Origin: Streptosporangiales bacterium
GTDB taxonomy: Bacteria; Actinomycetota; Actinomycetes; Streptosporangiales; WHST01
Direction of reading: 5' to 3'
Length of the DNA: 64,000 nucleotides
Assembly (NCBI GenBank): GCA_009379825.1
Contig: WHTA01000012.1
Coordinates: 47,421-111,420 of the forward strand
In this document: piece by piece, positions 33,784 through 42,743 of the stretch
Layout: every line of letters starts with the position of its first letter
Position numbering within the stretch: position 1 is the stretch's first letter
Notes under the pieces: generated by a model
What the model saw: only the letters and a program-made list of their open reading frames with translations
The model's database searches: none
What the model was told of the DNA's origin: nothing
Made by a program: the position numbers and the translations under genes

Positions 33784-34643
33784 CGCACTGTCTCCTTCCG
33801 TGCGTCGTCGCCGGTGAGGGCGAGGAAGACGTCGTCCAGGTCGGGCGTGTGTACCGCGAGCTCCTCGGCGTCCTTGGCGGTCGCGTCGAGGCTCGCCGCG
33901 GCCGCCTCGAGCGCGTCCGCGTCCGCGAACCTGAGGCTCACGTGGCCGCCAGGCACCAGCTGCTTGAGCTCCGCCGGCGTACCATGGGCGACCAGCTTGC
34001 CCTGGTCGAGTACGGCGATCCGGTCGGCGAGCTGGTCGGCCTCTTCGAGGTACTGCGTGGTGAGGAAGATGGTGACGCCGTCGGCGACCAGGTCGCGCAC
34101 GATCTGCCACATCACCCGCCGGCTGCGCGGGTCGAGGCCCGCCGTCGGCTCGTCCAGGAAGACGATGCGCGGCGAACCGACCAGGCCCATGGCGAGATCC
34201 AGCCGCCTGCGCATGCCACCGGAGAACGTGGCCACCGACTTGCCGGCCGCCTCGACCAGGTCGAAGCGCTCGAGCAGCGCGGCCACCCGCTGCCGGCCGG
34301 CCGGCCTGCCCAGGTGGTAGAGGTCGGCCATCAGCTGCAGGTTCTCCGCCGCCGTGAGCAGGTTGTCGACCGCGGCGAACTGCCCGGTGACGCCGATCAG
34401 CGCGCGCACCGCGTCCGGGTCGGCCCCGGGGTCGTGCCCGCCCACGCGCACCTCCCCCGCGTCCGCGGCGAGCAGCGTGGACAGGATGTGCACGGTCGTG
34501 GTCTTGCCCGCGCCGTTCGGGCCGAGCAGCGCGAACACACTGCCCTCGGCCACCTGGAAGTCGATGCCGTCGAGCACGACCTTGTCGCCGAACGACTTGT
34601 GCAGGCCGCTGACCGTGACGGCCGGTTGCCTCGGTGTGTGCAT
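33780..34643 (-). CDS. daunorubicin-resistance type ABC ATPase (DrrA-like)
   Basis: 287 residues from ATG 34643 with AGGGA upstream. Walker A GPNGAGKTT (about residues 37-45), signature SGGMRRRLDLAMGLV, Walker B IVFLDEPTAGLDPRSR, then LTTQYLEEADQLADRI. The C-terminal portion (about 225-287) is the DrrA-type extension ending in HTPDLDDVFLALTG. Pairs with the permease. Lies downstream of the DUF4097 gene (23 bp), apparently in one operon with it. Confidence 0.93.
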   Translation of the reverse strand: MHTPRQPAVTVSGLHKSFGDKVVLDGIDFQVAEGSVFALLGPNGAGKTTTVHILSTLLAADAGEVRVGGHDPGADPDAVRALIGVTGQFAAVDNLLTAAENLQLMADLYHLGRPAGRQRVAALLERFDLVEAAGKSVATFSGGMRRRLDLAMGLVGSPRIVFLDEPTAGLDPRSRRVMWQIVRDLVADGVTIFLTTQYLEEADQLADRIAVLDQGKLVAHGTPAELKQLVPGGHVSLRFADADALEAAAASLDATAKDAEELAVHTPDLDDVFLALTGDDARKETVR

Positions 34644-34666
34644 GGTCCCTCGTTTCTCGAAGTGAG

Positions 34667-35509
34667 TCAGGCGCGGCGGACGATGACGTCGCCGTATTGA
34701 GTGCGGGCGCGGATCTCGACGGTCTCGCCGTCGGCCGGCGGTTCTCCGGTGGCGTCGAGCGCGCTGCGCACGACGCCGTACTTGGAGCTCACGTCGAGCC
34801 AGGCGGCGGTGCCTGCGGCGATGCCGACCTCCAGGTCCCCGTGCCCGGTGTCGAGGACGATCGCGCTGCGCACCGCCTCGCCGACCCGCACGCTGCCGTA
34901 CGCCGTCTTCGCGCCGACGGTGGCGAGCACCCGGTCGACCCTGATGTCCCCGTACGCCCCGTGCAGCCGCAGGTCCGCGGTCACCTCGCCGACGGTGACG
35001 CCGCCGGACGACACCTTCGCGACCGTCGGCCCGGCGACCTCGTCCATCCAGACGGCGCCCACGGCCGCGTCCACGTCGCCGCGGCCGTCGATGCGCCCGA
35101 CGGCGATGTCGCCGGCCGCGGTCTTCGCGCGCAGGCCCGCGGCGTGCTCGATCCTGAGGCTGCCGGCCGCGGACTCCACGGCGACGTCGCCGAGTCGCCC
35201 CTCGCAGGTGCAGTCGCCCCAGGTGGAGACGGTCAGCGCGCTGCCCGCGGGCAGGGCGATGTCGACGTCGATCGACGCGGTGGGGCCGATCAGCGAGCGC
35301 AGCCAGCTCTTCGGCGCGCGCACGGTGAGCCTGCCCCGTACGTACTCGACCTGGGTCTCCTCGGCCGCCTGCACGTCCTTGTCGCTCAGCTCGTTGCTCG
35401 GGCGCACCTCGACCACGGTGTCGGTGCGCTCGGTGGCGGTGACCCGGATGCGGCCGCTTGGCACGTCCACGCTCGCGGCGATCGGGGCCGACGTCTCGTA
35501 GGCGGGCAT
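34667..35509 (-). CDS. DUF4097 beta-repeat protein
   Basis: 280 residues from ATG 35509 (MPAYETS, the usual family start); ATG 35521 is possible. The protein is nearly all short beta strands of the DUF4097 (adhesin-like) type: GDVAVESAAGSLRIEHAAG, GDIAVGRIDGRGDVDAA, YGDIRVDRVLATVGAKTAYG and VEIRARTQYGDVIV. No signal peptide or anchor, so cytosolic. Such genes commonly sit beside ABC exporters or sensors; a sensing role is inferred, not shown. Confidence 0.85.
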   Translation of the reverse strand: MPAYETSAPIAASVDVPSGRIRVTATERTDTVVEVRPSNELSDKDVQAAEETQVEYVRGRLTVRAPKSWLRSLIGPTASIDVDIALPAGSALTVSTWGDCTCEGRLGDVAVESAAGSLRIEHAAGLRAKTAAGDIAVGRIDGRGDVDAAVGAVWMDEVAGPTVAKVSSGGVTVGEVTADLRLHGAYGDIRVDRVLATVGAKTAYGSVRVGEAVRSAIVLDTGHGDLEVGIAAGTAAWLDVSSKYGVVRSALDATGEPPADGETVEIRARTQYGDVIVRRA

Positions 35510-35536
35510 CAGCGGACCCATCCGGTAAAGTGCTGC

Positions 35537-35569
35537 CCGACCTGAGAGCCGGTGCGGCTCTCAGGTCGG
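35537..35569 (-). terminator. 14-bp hairpin between the RHH regulator and DUF4097 genes
   Basis: Perfect arms CCGACCTGAGAGCC (35537-35550) and GGCTCTCAGGTCGG (35556-35569), five-base loop. The second arm covers the stop codon of the regulator gene. No T-run follows on the minus strand, so it may attenuate or process the message rather than stop it fully. Confidence 0.7.
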
Positions 35570-36070
35570 CTGGGTCTGCGCGCCGAGCTCCAGCGCGCTG
35601 CTGACCGCCCGGACGAGCCACGCGTTGACCGACAGGCCGGCACTGCTCGCGGCCGCCTCGATGCGCGGTTTCAGGTGTTCTGGCAGCCGCAGGGTGATCC
35701 GCGACGTGCCGCCCTCGCCCTCGTCGGCCTCCGCAGGCGGCCGGACGCCCATCGTGACCTCGATGGCGCCGGCGAGCGCGGACTTGAGGCTGGCGGGCTT
35801 CGTGTCGTCCGGCAGCGCCCCCTCGGCCGGCGGCGGGGTCACGACGAAGGCCGGCTCGTGCCCGCGCAGCCGCAGCTCCACGGAGCCAGGCGCCAGGTCG
35901 CGGGTGATCTCCTCGGCGGCGCTGGACAGGATTTCGAGCATGGCGAGCCGGACGGCCGAGTCGAGCGGTGCGGTGAGCCGTTCGGCCAGCGCCCGCGCGT
36001 CCTCGCCACCGGCCTCGGCGGCGACGGCGAGCTGCTGCCTGAGCTGGGTGACATGCGGCGTGAGGTCCAT
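35561..36070 (-). CDS. ribbon-helix-helix regulator (HicB/Arc-like C-terminus)
   Basis: 169 residues. The C-terminal 45 residues form an RHH DNA-binding unit: SRITLRLPEHLKPRIEAAAS and SVNAWLVRAVSSAL. The N-terminal 110 residues have no motif I can name and contain an acidic/proline linker (VRPPAEADEGEGG). The start codon lies within a tandem 11-bp repeat array that is its likely operator. First gene of a unit running into DUF4097 and the DrrAB-type exporter, so probably its autoregulated repressor. Confidence 0.82.
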   Translation of the reverse strand: MDLTPHVTQLRQQLAVAAEAGGEDARALAERLTAPLDSAVRLAMLEILSSAAEEITRDLAPGSVELRLRGHEPAFVVTPPPAEGALPDDTKPASLKSALAGAIEVTMGVRPPAEADEGEGGTSRITLRLPEHLKPRIEAAASSAGLSVNAWLVRAVSSALELGAQTQPT

Positions 36071-36102
36071 GACGTCGTGGTGACATCATTTTGACGTCAT
36101 GG
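36070..36102. promoter_or_regulatory. three tandem 11-bp repeats, candidate RHH operator
   Basis: TGACGTCGTGG (36070), TGACATCATTT (36081) and TGACGTCATGG (36092) follow each other without spacers. Each starts with a TGACRTCA-like near-palindrome, one per helical turn, a layout suited to side-by-side RHH dimers. The array touches the regulator start codon. Confidence 0.75.
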
Positions 36103-36127
36103 CAAGTGGCAGTTCTGCCCACACGAA

Positions 36128-36160
36128 GAAGGACCTCGCCGATGAACGGCGAGGTCCTTC
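36128..36160. terminator. hairpin downstream of the Pro-rich membrane protein gene
   Basis: Perfect 13-bp arms GAAGGACCTCGCC (36128-36140) and GGCGAGGTCCTTC (36148-36160), seven-base loop, 39 bp after the gene stop on the minus strand and upstream of the RHH operator. Confidence 0.8.
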
Positions 36161-36173
36161 ACATGGTGAAGGG

Positions 36174-36195
36174 TGACGTCACGATGACGCCAGCT
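36174..36195. promoter_or_regulatory. second pair of 11-bp TGACGYC repeats
   Basis: TGACGTCACGA (36174) and TGACGCCAGCT (36185) repeat the spacing and core of the array at 36070, on the far side of the hairpin. Possibly an auxiliary RHH site; two copies could also be chance. Confidence 0.4.
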
Positions 36196-36198
36196 GGT

Positions 36199-37110
36199 TT
36201 ACAGCAGGGCCGGCAGGATGCCCAACAGCAGTACGACGACGACCGCGGTGATCATGAGGGCCAGGCCGATCGCCATGCCCGGATACCCGCCTGGCTGGGA
36301 GTCGAGCGCGCCGGCCGACCAGATCATCACCGGCGCCTTGTAGTAGAGCACCGTCTGCTGTCCCGCCTGCACCGGCACGACGGTCAGCGCACGCCCGACC
36401 GGCCAGAGGTACTTCACCACGACGTCGACGTTGTGCTGCCCCTCGGGCAGGTCGACGGTGTTCGGGCCCCACTGCGCCGGTATCGTGCCGCCGTTGATGG
36501 TGATCTCCGGCTTGCCGATGACCCGCAGCATCCAGACCAGCCAGCTGCAGTTCGCGTCGATGACCAGCCGCCCCATCCCCGCGCCGGCCTGAGCCGGCAG
36601 CGCAACCTGCTGCTGCGGCGGGTAGCTAGGCGGTGCCTGCTGCCCCGGCGGCGGTGGCCCGGCGCCCGGCGGCCCACCGGGCCACGCCGGTGGCGGCGGC
36701 GGGTACGGCTGCTGCCCACCCTGGGACGGCGGTGGCCCGGCGCCCGGCGGCGGGTACGGCTGCTGCCCACCCTGGGACGGCGGCGGGCCCTGCGGCGGGT
36801 ACGGCTGCTGCCCACCCTGGGACGGCGGTGGCCCGGCGCCCGGCGGCCCACCGGGCCACGCCGGTGGCGGCGGCGGGTACGGTTGCTGCCCACCCTGGGA
36901 CGGCGGCGGGCCCTGCGGCGGGTACGGCTGCTGCCCACCCTGGGACGGCGGCGGGCCCTGCGGCGGGTACGGCTGCTGCCCACCGGGCGGCCGCTGCCCT
37001 GGCGGCGGGCCTTGCGGGTAGTGCGCAGGAGGGCCGGGCGGCGGGCCGCCGCCTGGTGGCGGGCCCTGCTGCCAACCGGGTGGACCGTGCTGGCCACCGG
37101 GTGGTTGCAT
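36199..37110 (-). CDS. Pro/Gly/Gln-rich repeat protein with C-terminal membrane anchor
   Basis: 303 residues from ATG 37110 (GGGAGG eight bases before). Residues 1-165 are low-complexity repeats, mainly PPPSQGGQQPYPP units interleaved with PAWPGGPPGAG blocks. A beta-rich domain follows (about 178-270: LVIDANCSWLVWMLRVIGKP, TVDLPEGQHNVDVVVKYLW), then a single C-terminal helix (MAIGLALMITAVVVVLLLGI), so it is tail-anchored with most of the protein in the cytosol. Such Pro-rich membrane proteins are common in actinomycetes. Function unknown. Confidence 0.82.
   Translation of the reverse strand: MQPPGGQHGPPGWQQGPPPGGGPPPGPPAHYPQGPPPGQRPPGGQQPYPPQGPPPSQGGQQPYPPQGPPPSQGGQQPYPPPPPAWPGGPPGAGPPPSQGGQQPYPPQGPPPSQGGQQPYPPPGAGPPPSQGGQQPYPPPPPAWPGGPPGAGPPPPGQQAPPSYPPQQQVALPAQAGAGMGRLVIDANCSWLVWMLRVIGKPEITINGGTIPAQWGPNTVDLPEGQHNVDVVVKYLWPVGRALTVVPVQAGQQTVLYYKAPVMIWSAGALDSQPGGYPGMAIGLALMITAVVVVLLLGILPALL
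36640..37060. repeat. tandem and interspersed coding repeats
   Basis: Encodes the Pro-rich half of the neighbouring protein. A unit including CCACCCTGGGACGGCGG recurs at least six times, and a longer block with GGCGGCCCACCGGGCCACGC occurs twice, in the 36660s and the 36830-36880 range. The near identity of copies at DNA level points to recent slippage or unequal exchange. Confidence 0.85.
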
Positions 37111-37156
37111 CGCGTCGACCTCCCTTGTCGTCCTGTTGGCTGCACGACACGACGGG

Positions 37157-38716
37157 TCAGTGGAAGAAGTGCCGCGCCCCGGTGAAGTACAGGGTGCCAC
37201 CAACCGCATCCGCGGCGGCAACCACCTGGTCGTCTCGCACCGACCCGCCGGGCTCGACGACGGCGCGCACCCCGGCGTCCAGCAGCACCTGCAGGCCGTC
37301 GGGGAACGGGAAGTACGCGTCGCTTGCCGCGACCGCGCCGGTCACCCGGTCGCCGGCGCGGCTGACCGCGAGCCGTGCGGAGTCGACCCGGTTCACCTGG
37401 CCCATCCCGATGCCCACCGTCGCGCCGTCGCGGACCAGCACGATTGCGTTCGACTTCACCGCACGCACCGCACGCCACGCGAACGCGAGGTCGGCCAGCA
37501 GCTGCTCGCCGGCCGGCTCCCCGGCCCGCAGCGTCCAGCCGGCGGGGTCGTCGCCCGGCGCGTCCAGCCGGTCCGGGGTCTGCGCCAGCAGCCCGCCGGA
37601 GATCGCCCGCAGCTCCACCTGCTGCCGGTCCTCGTCCGGCCCACAGCGCAGCAGCCGGATGTTCTTCTTCTCGCTCAGCAGCTCGACGGCTCCGGGCTCG
37701 AAGTCGGGGGCTACGACCACCTCGGTGAAGATCTCCGCGACCTGCTCAGCCATGGCGCCGCTGACCGGCCGGTTGGCGGCGATGACGCCCCCGAACGCGG
37801 AGACCGGGTCGCACGCGTGCGCCTTGCGGTGCGCCTCAGCCACGTCACGCCCGACGGCGATGCCGCACGGGTTGGTGTGCTTCACCACGGCGACCGCCGG
37901 CTCGGCGAAGTCGTACGCCGCGCGCCTGGCGGCGTCGGCGTCCACGTAGTTGTTGTACGACAGCTCCTTGCCGTGCAGCTGCTCGGCGTACGCGATGCCG
38001 CTCGTGGTGCCGCCGGCACGGTACACGGCGGCGCGCTGGTGCGGGTTCTCGCCGTACCGCAGCACCGCGGAACGTTCCCAGCTCGCGCCGGTCCACGTAC
38101 CGAACCCGCTACCGTCGCCGTCCGCGGCGAGCACCTCGGCGAACCAGGAAGCCACGGCCACGTCGTACGACGCGGTGTGCGTGAACGCCTCGGCGGCCAG
38201 CCGGCGCCGCTGCTCCAGGCCGAAACCGCCGGCCTCGACGGCGGCGAGCACGTCCGCGTAGCGGTCCGGGGTCACCACGACGGCCACGCTGCCGTGGTTC
38301 TTCGCGGCCGCCCGGACCATGGCCGGGCCGCCGATGTCGATCTGCTCCACGCACTCGGCGGGCGCGGCGCCGGAGCGCACGGTGTCGGTGAACGGGTACA
38401 GGTTCACCACCACCAGCTGGAACGGGGCGACGTCGAGGCTCTCCAGCTGCCCCACGTGCTGGTCGTTGGCCAGGTCGGCGAGCAGCCCGGCGTGCACCTT
38501 CGGGTGCAGCGTCTTCACCCGGCCGTCGAGGCACTCGGGGAAGCCGGTGACGTCCTCGACCCTGGTGACCGGCACCCCGGCGGCCTCGATCCGCGCCGCC
38601 GTCGATCCGGTGGAGACGACCTCCACCCCATGTGCGGTGAGCCCGCGGGCGAGGTCCTCGACGCCCGTCTTGTCGTAGACGCTGACGAGAGCGCGCCGTA
38701 CCGGATACACGGTCAT
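37157..38716 (-). CDS. purH: bifunctional AICAR transformylase / IMP cyclohydrolase
   Basis: 519 residues, ATG 38716 overlapping the purN stop (ATGA). The N-terminal MGS-like cyclohydrolase domain (about 1-150) has [35 protein letters not shown] and [15 protein letters not shown]. The transformylase domain carries [12 protein letters not shown] (catalytic Lys-His) and FPFPDG near the end. It performs the last two steps of IMP synthesis. Coupled to purN. Confidence 0.97.
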   Translation of the reverse strand: MTVYPVRRALVSVYDKTGVEDLARGLTAHGVEVVSTGSTAARIEAAGVPVTRVEDVTGFPECLDGRVKTLHPKVHAGLLADLANDQHVGQLESLDVAPFQLVVVNLYPFTDTVRSGAAPAECVEQIDIGGPAMVRAAAKNHGSVAVVVTPDRYADVLAAVEAGGFGLEQRRRLAAEAFTHTASYDVAVASWFAEVLAADGDGSGFGTWTGASWERSAVLRYGENPHQRAAVYRAGGTTSGIAYAEQLHGKELSYNNYVDADAARRAAYDFAEPAVAVVKHTNPCGIAVGRDVAEAHRKAHACDPVSAFGGVIAANRPVSGAMAEQVAEIFTEVVVAPDFEPGAVELLSEKKNIRLLRCGPDEDRQQVELRAISGGLLAQTPDRLDAPGDDPAGWTLRAGEPAGEQLLADLAFAWRAVRAVKSNAIVLVRDGATVGIGMGQVNRVDSARLAVSRAGDRVTGAVAASDAYFPFPDGLQVLLDAGVRAVVEPGGSVRDDQVVAAADAVGGTLYFTGARHFFH

Positions 38717-39318
38717 GGGATGGTGACCTTCCTGCCCTCGATCGTCCAACCTTCGCGCACCATCCGGCCGACGGTCTCGACGACGACGCTGCGCTCCACG
38801 CTCTTGATCCGCTCGTGCAGGGAGTCCTCGTCGTCGCTGCTCAGCACCGGTACGGCCGCCTGCTCGATGATCGGACCGCCGTCGACGCCCTCGTCCACGA
38901 CGAACACCGTGCACCCGGTCACCTTCACCCCGTGCGCCAGCGCGTCCCGCGGGCCGTTCATGCCGGGGAACGACGGCAGCAGTGCCGGGTGCGTGTTGAT
39001 GGTGCGGCCGTGGAACCTGGCGAGGAACTTGCTGCCGGTGAGCTTCATGAACCCGGCGAGCACCACGAGGTCGGGGTCGTACGCGGCGACCGCGCCGGTG
39101 AGCGCGAGGTCCCACGACTCCCGGTCCTCGTAGTCCTGCACCCGGCGGACGAACACCGGCACCCCGGCGGCCTCGGCCCGCTCCAGGGCGGCGACCCCGG
39201 GGCGGTCGGCGCCGACGGCGACCACCGTCGCGCCGTACGCAGGGTCGGCGCATGCGTCTAGCAGCGCCTGCAAGATCGTGCCAGTGCCAGAAACGAGCAC
39301 GATGAGCTTCCCGGACAC
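38713..39318 (-). CDS. purN: phosphoribosylglycinamide formyltransferase
   Basis: 201 residues from GTG 39318, eight bases after GAGGAG. The frame is open further upstream, but 201 residues is the normal PurN length. [17 protein letters not shown] replaces the common SGxGSN loop (T-I for S-N), the catalytic triad is in [15 protein letters not shown] and [11 protein letters not shown]. It adds the first formyl group in purine synthesis. Coupled to purH. The SN-to-TI change in the phosphate loop is seen in actinobacterial members. Confidence 0.95.
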   Translation of the reverse strand: MSGKLIVLVSGTGTILQALLDACADPAYGATVVAVGADRPGVAALERAEAAGVPVFVRRVQDYEDRESWDLALTGAVAAYDPDLVVLAGFMKLTGSKFLARFHGRTINTHPALLPSFPGMNGPRDALAHGVKVTGCTVFVVDEGVDGGPIIEQAAVPVLSSDDEDSLHERIKSVERSVVVETVGRMVREGWTIEGRKVTIP

Positions 39319-39483
39319 CAGCGAATCTCCTCGGACGAGCCTCTCCTGACCCCAGCCTAGTGCCGGCACCGTCCCGGCCGGTCGCCGACTTCGACTACCC
39401 TCGGCGGCACGCGGATCCGGCGGGCGCGAAGGCGATGAAAGACTGGGCCGGCAGCGGGCGTGTGCCACGAAACGGAGGACCAG

Positions 39484-39936
39484 GTGACCGGACCGGACGA
39501 CGAGCGGCCGGCCAAGTCGCAGCGAGCCGACGGAACCGGCTCGAGCGACAAGCAGCGGCACGGGGCGGTAGCCGTCGTGTTCGCCTGCGCGACCCCGCTG
39601 GCGGTGCTGCTCCTTCCGACGGTGCCGATGCTCATCGCCACCCCGATCCTGGCCGCCGGCGCGCTGATCGCCGGCATCGGCGCACGGCGCGCGGCGAAGC
39701 GCACCGGCGGCACCGCCCCCGGCACGATCACCGCCATCGCCATCGGGACGGTCGGACTCTGCACGGCGCTGCTGATGGCACCGATCATCGGCCCGCTGGC
39801 GCGCTACGAGTCCTGCCTCACCAGCGCGAACACAGTCCAGGACGAGCGCACCTGCGAGCGCGCGCTCGACCGGGGCCTGCAGGCCAAGCTGCCGTTCGCC
39901 TCGCTCGACCTGGTGAACCGCCTCACCCGCGGCTGA
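39484..39936 (+). CDS. small membrane protein, DUF4190-like
   Basis: 150 residues, GTG start six bases after GGAGG. A charged N-terminus of about 33 residues precedes three hydrophobic stretches (FACATPLAVLLLPTVPMLIA, PILAAGALIAGIGARRAA and ITAIAIGTVGLCTALLMAPI). The order resembles DUF4190 proteins. The last 45 residues hold two cysteines. Its TGA abuts the stop of the DUF6350 gene on the other strand (TGATCA). Function unknown. Confidence 0.75.
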   Translation: MTGPDDERPAKSQRADGTGSSDKQRHGAVAVVFACATPLAVLLLPTVPMLIATPILAAGALIAGIGARRAAKRTGGTAPGTITAIAIGTVGLCTALLMAPIIGPLARYESCLTSANTVQDERTCERALDRGLQAKLPFASLDLVNRLTRG

Positions 39937-41178
39937 TCACTCGGCGGTCTCTGCGCTGTCGTCCGGCACCGTACGGCGACGGGCGACCAGCGTGGCGAGG
40001 ACCGCGGTGACGACGGCCGGTACGGCCACCTCGACCGCCACGGCCGCACTGGTGAGCAGCGGGGAAGGGCCGAGCGCGGCCAGCCGGTGGCCGCCGAGCG
40101 AACCGCCCGCGAGCAGGCACGCCAGCAGCGTCAGCAGCCCGACCAACGCGCCCGCGGCCAACCCGGCCAGGGCAGCGCGCGGCAGCGACCTGGGCAGCGT
40201 GTGCCGTACCAGCAGCGTGCCCGCCACCACGCCGGCGAGGGCGGGGCCGGCGAGCACCGCCCACGCCCACGGCGGCGCGCTCGTCGGCACCGCGGCGAGC
40301 AGCGGGAATGCAGGCACCGGGCCGGCCGTGACGCCACCGGGCGCGAACAGCGTGCCGGCGCCGAGCGAGAAGCCGGGCCCCGCGGCGTACCCGATGGCGA
40401 AGACCACGGCGTTCGGCACGTAGGCAGCGCCGACGACGAACAGCAGCGCGCCGGCGAGACCGCCGGCGTGCAGCGACGTGGTGATCTCGTGCACCTTGAT
40501 CACCTGCACGGCGAGCATCGCGGCGACCAGCAGCGCGCCAACCGTGACCAGGGTGGCCATCGCCCCGACCACGCCTACCGCGACCGGCCACCAGCCGGTC
40601 GGCACCAGCCCCGCGACCCGTAGGCCGAGGTCTGCGCCACGCAGCACGCCCGCGCCCCCGGCGAGGACGGCGAGCAGCCCGGCGGCCAGCGGCGCCCAGA
40701 GCACCGAGCCGTGCTCCGGCTGCGTCAGCGTGGCCAGCGAGACCAGCAGCCCGGCCCCCGCGTACGGCAGGACGAGCGCGGCGAGCGCCAACGCCGCGCT
40801 GCGCAGCCCGCGGACCCGTACGTCGCGGGCCAGCCGGTTGCCGGCGCGGAACAGCAACAGCAGCGGCACCAGGGTGCCGCCGAGCGGCAGCAGGCTCACC
40901 GGTCCGTGCGGGAACAACAGCGGCACCTGATGCGCGGCCAGCCACAGGTCGCCACCGAGCGCGACCACCGCGGGGATACCCGGCCGGGCGGCGCCCGTCG
41001 CCGCGAGCAGCGCCCCACCCACCAAGCAGGCGACGAGACTCGTCACCGACGCCCGCAGCGCGGCGAGCAGGCCGGCGAGCAGCAGGTGCCCCCAACCCCC
41101 CGGCGGCCCCGCCCGCAACCCGGCCATCCGCCCGGTGCGCTCGGCCCGAGCCCCCGACGAGTCCGCGACAACGGTCAT
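39937..41178 (-). CDS. DUF6350 multi-spanning membrane protein
   Basis: 413 residues from ATG 41178 with about ten to twelve hydrophobic segments, rich in Ala/Leu/Gly. The position between sucCD and purN-purH matches the DUF6350 (PerM-annotated) protein of other actinomycetes. Sequence landmarks: HQVPLLFPHGPVSLLPLGGT, YAGAGLLVSLATLTQPEHGS and YVPNAVVFAIGYAAGPGFSL. A mycobacterial relative has been linked to cell division and persistence. Role here is inferred only from family and position. Confidence 0.82.
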   Translation of the reverse strand: MTVVADSSGARAERTGRMAGLRAGPPGGWGHLLLAGLLAALRASVTSLVACLVGGALLAATGAARPGIPAVVALGGDLWLAAHQVPLLFPHGPVSLLPLGGTLVPLLLLFRAGNRLARDVRVRGLRSAALALAALVLPYAGAGLLVSLATLTQPEHGSVLWAPLAAGLLAVLAGGAGVLRGADLGLRVAGLVPTGWWPVAVGVVGAMATLVTVGALLVAAMLAVQVIKVHEITTSLHAGGLAGALLFVVGAAYVPNAVVFAIGYAAGPGFSLGAGTLFAPGGVTAGPVPAFPLLAAVPTSAPPWAWAVLAGPALAGVVAGTLLVRHTLPRSLPRAALAGLAAGALVGLLTLLACLLAGGSLGGHRLAALGPSPLLTSAAVAVEVAVPAVVTAVLATLVARRRTVPDDSAETAE

Positions 41179-41246
41179 CCCGTCATCGTCGCAACCAATC
41201 CCCACCCGACCGAGCAGACGCGCCGCGCAGCGGGCGGCTCTAGGGT

Positions 41247-41786
41247 ATGGACGTGGCTACCCAGGTGATCGTGCTCAACGGGGGTTCCAGTTCCGGCAAG
41301 TCCGGTATCTCGCGGGGCTTGCAGGCGGTGCTGCCTGAGCCGTGGCTGGCCACCGGGGTGGACGTGTTCGTCGACGCGTTGCCGCCGGAGCTGCAGGCGT
41401 CCGACAGCGGCATCGAGTTCGCGGACGACGGCCAGGTCGCTGTCGGCGGGACGTTCCGGGAGCTCGAGCACGCCTGGATGCTGGGGGTGGCCACGACGGT
41501 ACGGGCGGGCGCGCCGACCATCGTCGACGACGTCTTCCTCGGCGGTGCCGAGTCGCAGCAGCGCTGGCGCACGGCGCTCACCGGCCTCACCGTGCTGTGG
41601 GTCGCAGTGCGCTGCGATCCCACGGTGGCCGCCGCCCGCGAGGCCGCCCGCGGCGACCGGATCACCGGCATGGCGGCGTCGCAGGCCGAGCTCGTGCACA
41701 AGGGCGTGACGTACGACCTCGAGGTGGACACCACCGCGTCCGAGCCGATCACGTGCGCGCGCCAGATCGCCGCGCACGTCGACTGA
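41247..41786 (+). CDS. chloramphenicol phosphotransferase-like P-loop kinase
   Basis: 179 residues. P-loop GGSSSGKS (residues 12-19), then [14 protein letters not shown], which aligns with the catalytic Asp region (Asp39) of [19 protein letters not shown] and [18 protein letters not shown] supply Walker B-like and lid residues. CPT enzymes phosphorylate the 3'-hydroxyl of chloramphenicol, but many homologues have unknown small-molecule substrates, so resistance is not claimed. A single-gene unit with its own terminator. Confidence 0.85.
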   Translation: MDVATQVIVLNGGSSSGKSGISRGLQAVLPEPWLATGVDVFVDALPPELQASDSGIEFADDGQVAVGGTFRELEHAWMLGVATTVRAGAPTIVDDVFLGGAESQQRWRTALTGLTVLWVAVRCDPTVAAAREAARGDRITGMAASQAELVHKGVTYDLEVDTTASEPITCARQIAAHVD

Positions 41787-41803
41787 CCGGCGGCAGACAG
41801 CAA

Positions 41804-41848
41804 GACGCCGCAGGGCGCACCCGCACCTGGCGGGGCTCCTGCGGCGTC
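41804..41848. terminator. bidirectional terminator between the CPT-like gene and sucD
   Basis: Perfect 11-bp arms GACGCCGCAGG (41804-41814) and CCTGCGGCGTC (41838-41848), 23-base loop. Placed between two convergent stops. Confidence 0.8.
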
Positions 41849-41861
41849 CGCAGCGCGCCTG

Positions 41862-42743
41862 TCAGCTCGCGGTCATGACCTCGCGCATCAGCGTCGCGGT
41901 CTCGCTCGGCGTCTTGCCGACCCGTACACCGACCTCGCCCAGTGCCTCCGCCTTCGCCTGCGCCGTGCCCGAGGAGCCGGACACGATGGCGCCCGCGTGG
42001 CCCATCGTCTTGCCCTCGGGCGCGGTGAACCCGGCGACGTACGCGACGACCGGCTTGGTGACGTTGTCCGTGATGTACGCGGCCGCACGCTCCTCGGCGT
42101 CGCCGCCGATCTCGCCGATCATCACGATCGAGTCGGTCTCCGGGTCCTCCTGGAACGCCTGCAGGGCGTCCACGTGGGTGGTGCCGATCACCGGGTCGCC
42201 ACCGATGCCGACGCAGGTGGAGAACCCGACGTCGCGCAGCTCGTACATCAGCTGGTAGGTCAGCGTGCCGCTCTTGCTGACCAGGCCGATGCGGCCGGAG
42301 TTGGTGATGGTCGCGGGAATGATGCCCGCGTTCGACGCGTCCGGGCTGGCGATGCCGGGGCAGTTCGGCCCGATCAGCCGGGTCTTGCTGCCCTGGCTGT
42401 GCGCGAACGCGTACGACGTGTCGTGTACGGGGATGCCTTCGGTGATCGCGACGCACAGGTCGATGCCCGCGTCGACGGCCTCGATCATCGCCGTCCGCGC
42501 GAACTTCGCCGGCACGAAGATCACCGAGACGTCCGCGCCGGTCTCGGCCATCGCGTCCGCGACCGAGTCGAACACCGGCACCTGGGTGCCGTCGAAGTCG
42601 ACCGTCTGGCCGCCCTTCTTCGGTGTCACGCCGCCGACGATGTTCGTGCCCGCGGCCAGCATCCGCCTGGTGTGGTTGCTGCCCTCGGAACCGGTCATGC
42701 CCTGGACGATGACCTTGCTGTTCTCGTCAAGCCAGATACTCAT
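41862..42743 (-). CDS. sucD: succinyl-CoA synthetase alpha subunit
   Basis: 293 residues, start overlapping sucC (ATGA). CoA-binding Rossmann domain with [19 protein letters not shown] and the phosphohistidine in [24 protein letters not shown] is typical. With SucC it converts succinyl-CoA to succinate and makes ATP or GTP. TCA enzyme. Confidence 0.97.
   Translation of the reverse strand: MSIWLDENSKVIVQGMTGSEGSNHTRRMLAAGTNIVGGVTPKKGGQTVDFDGTQVPVFDSVADAMAETGADVSVIFVPAKFARTAMIEAVDAGIDLCVAITEGIPVHDTSYAFAHSQGSKTRLIGPNCPGIASPDASNAGIIPATITNSGRIGLVSKSGTLTYQLMYELRDVGFSTCVGIGGDPVIGTTHVDALQAFQEDPETDSIVMIGEIGGDAEERAAAYITDNVTKPVVAYVAGFTAPEGKTMGHAGAIVSGSSGTAQAKAEALGEVGVRVGKTPSETATLMREVMTAS

Noticed and set aside
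33780..36122. Long N-terminal extension (to 780 codons) of the DrrA-like ATPase
   Set aside because: The extension is Arg-rich and runs through DUF4097 and the regulator; the ATPase domain starts at 34643 with its own ribosome site.
37157..39253. purH as a 698-codon gene
   Set aside because: The extra N-terminus overlaps purN; PurH proteins are about 520 residues and ATG 38716 shows the usual ATGA overlap.
41247..41786. Antibiotic-resistance gene claim for the CPT-like kinase
   Set aside because: The fold and P-loop match, but many homologues do not modify chloramphenicol; no resistance context is present.
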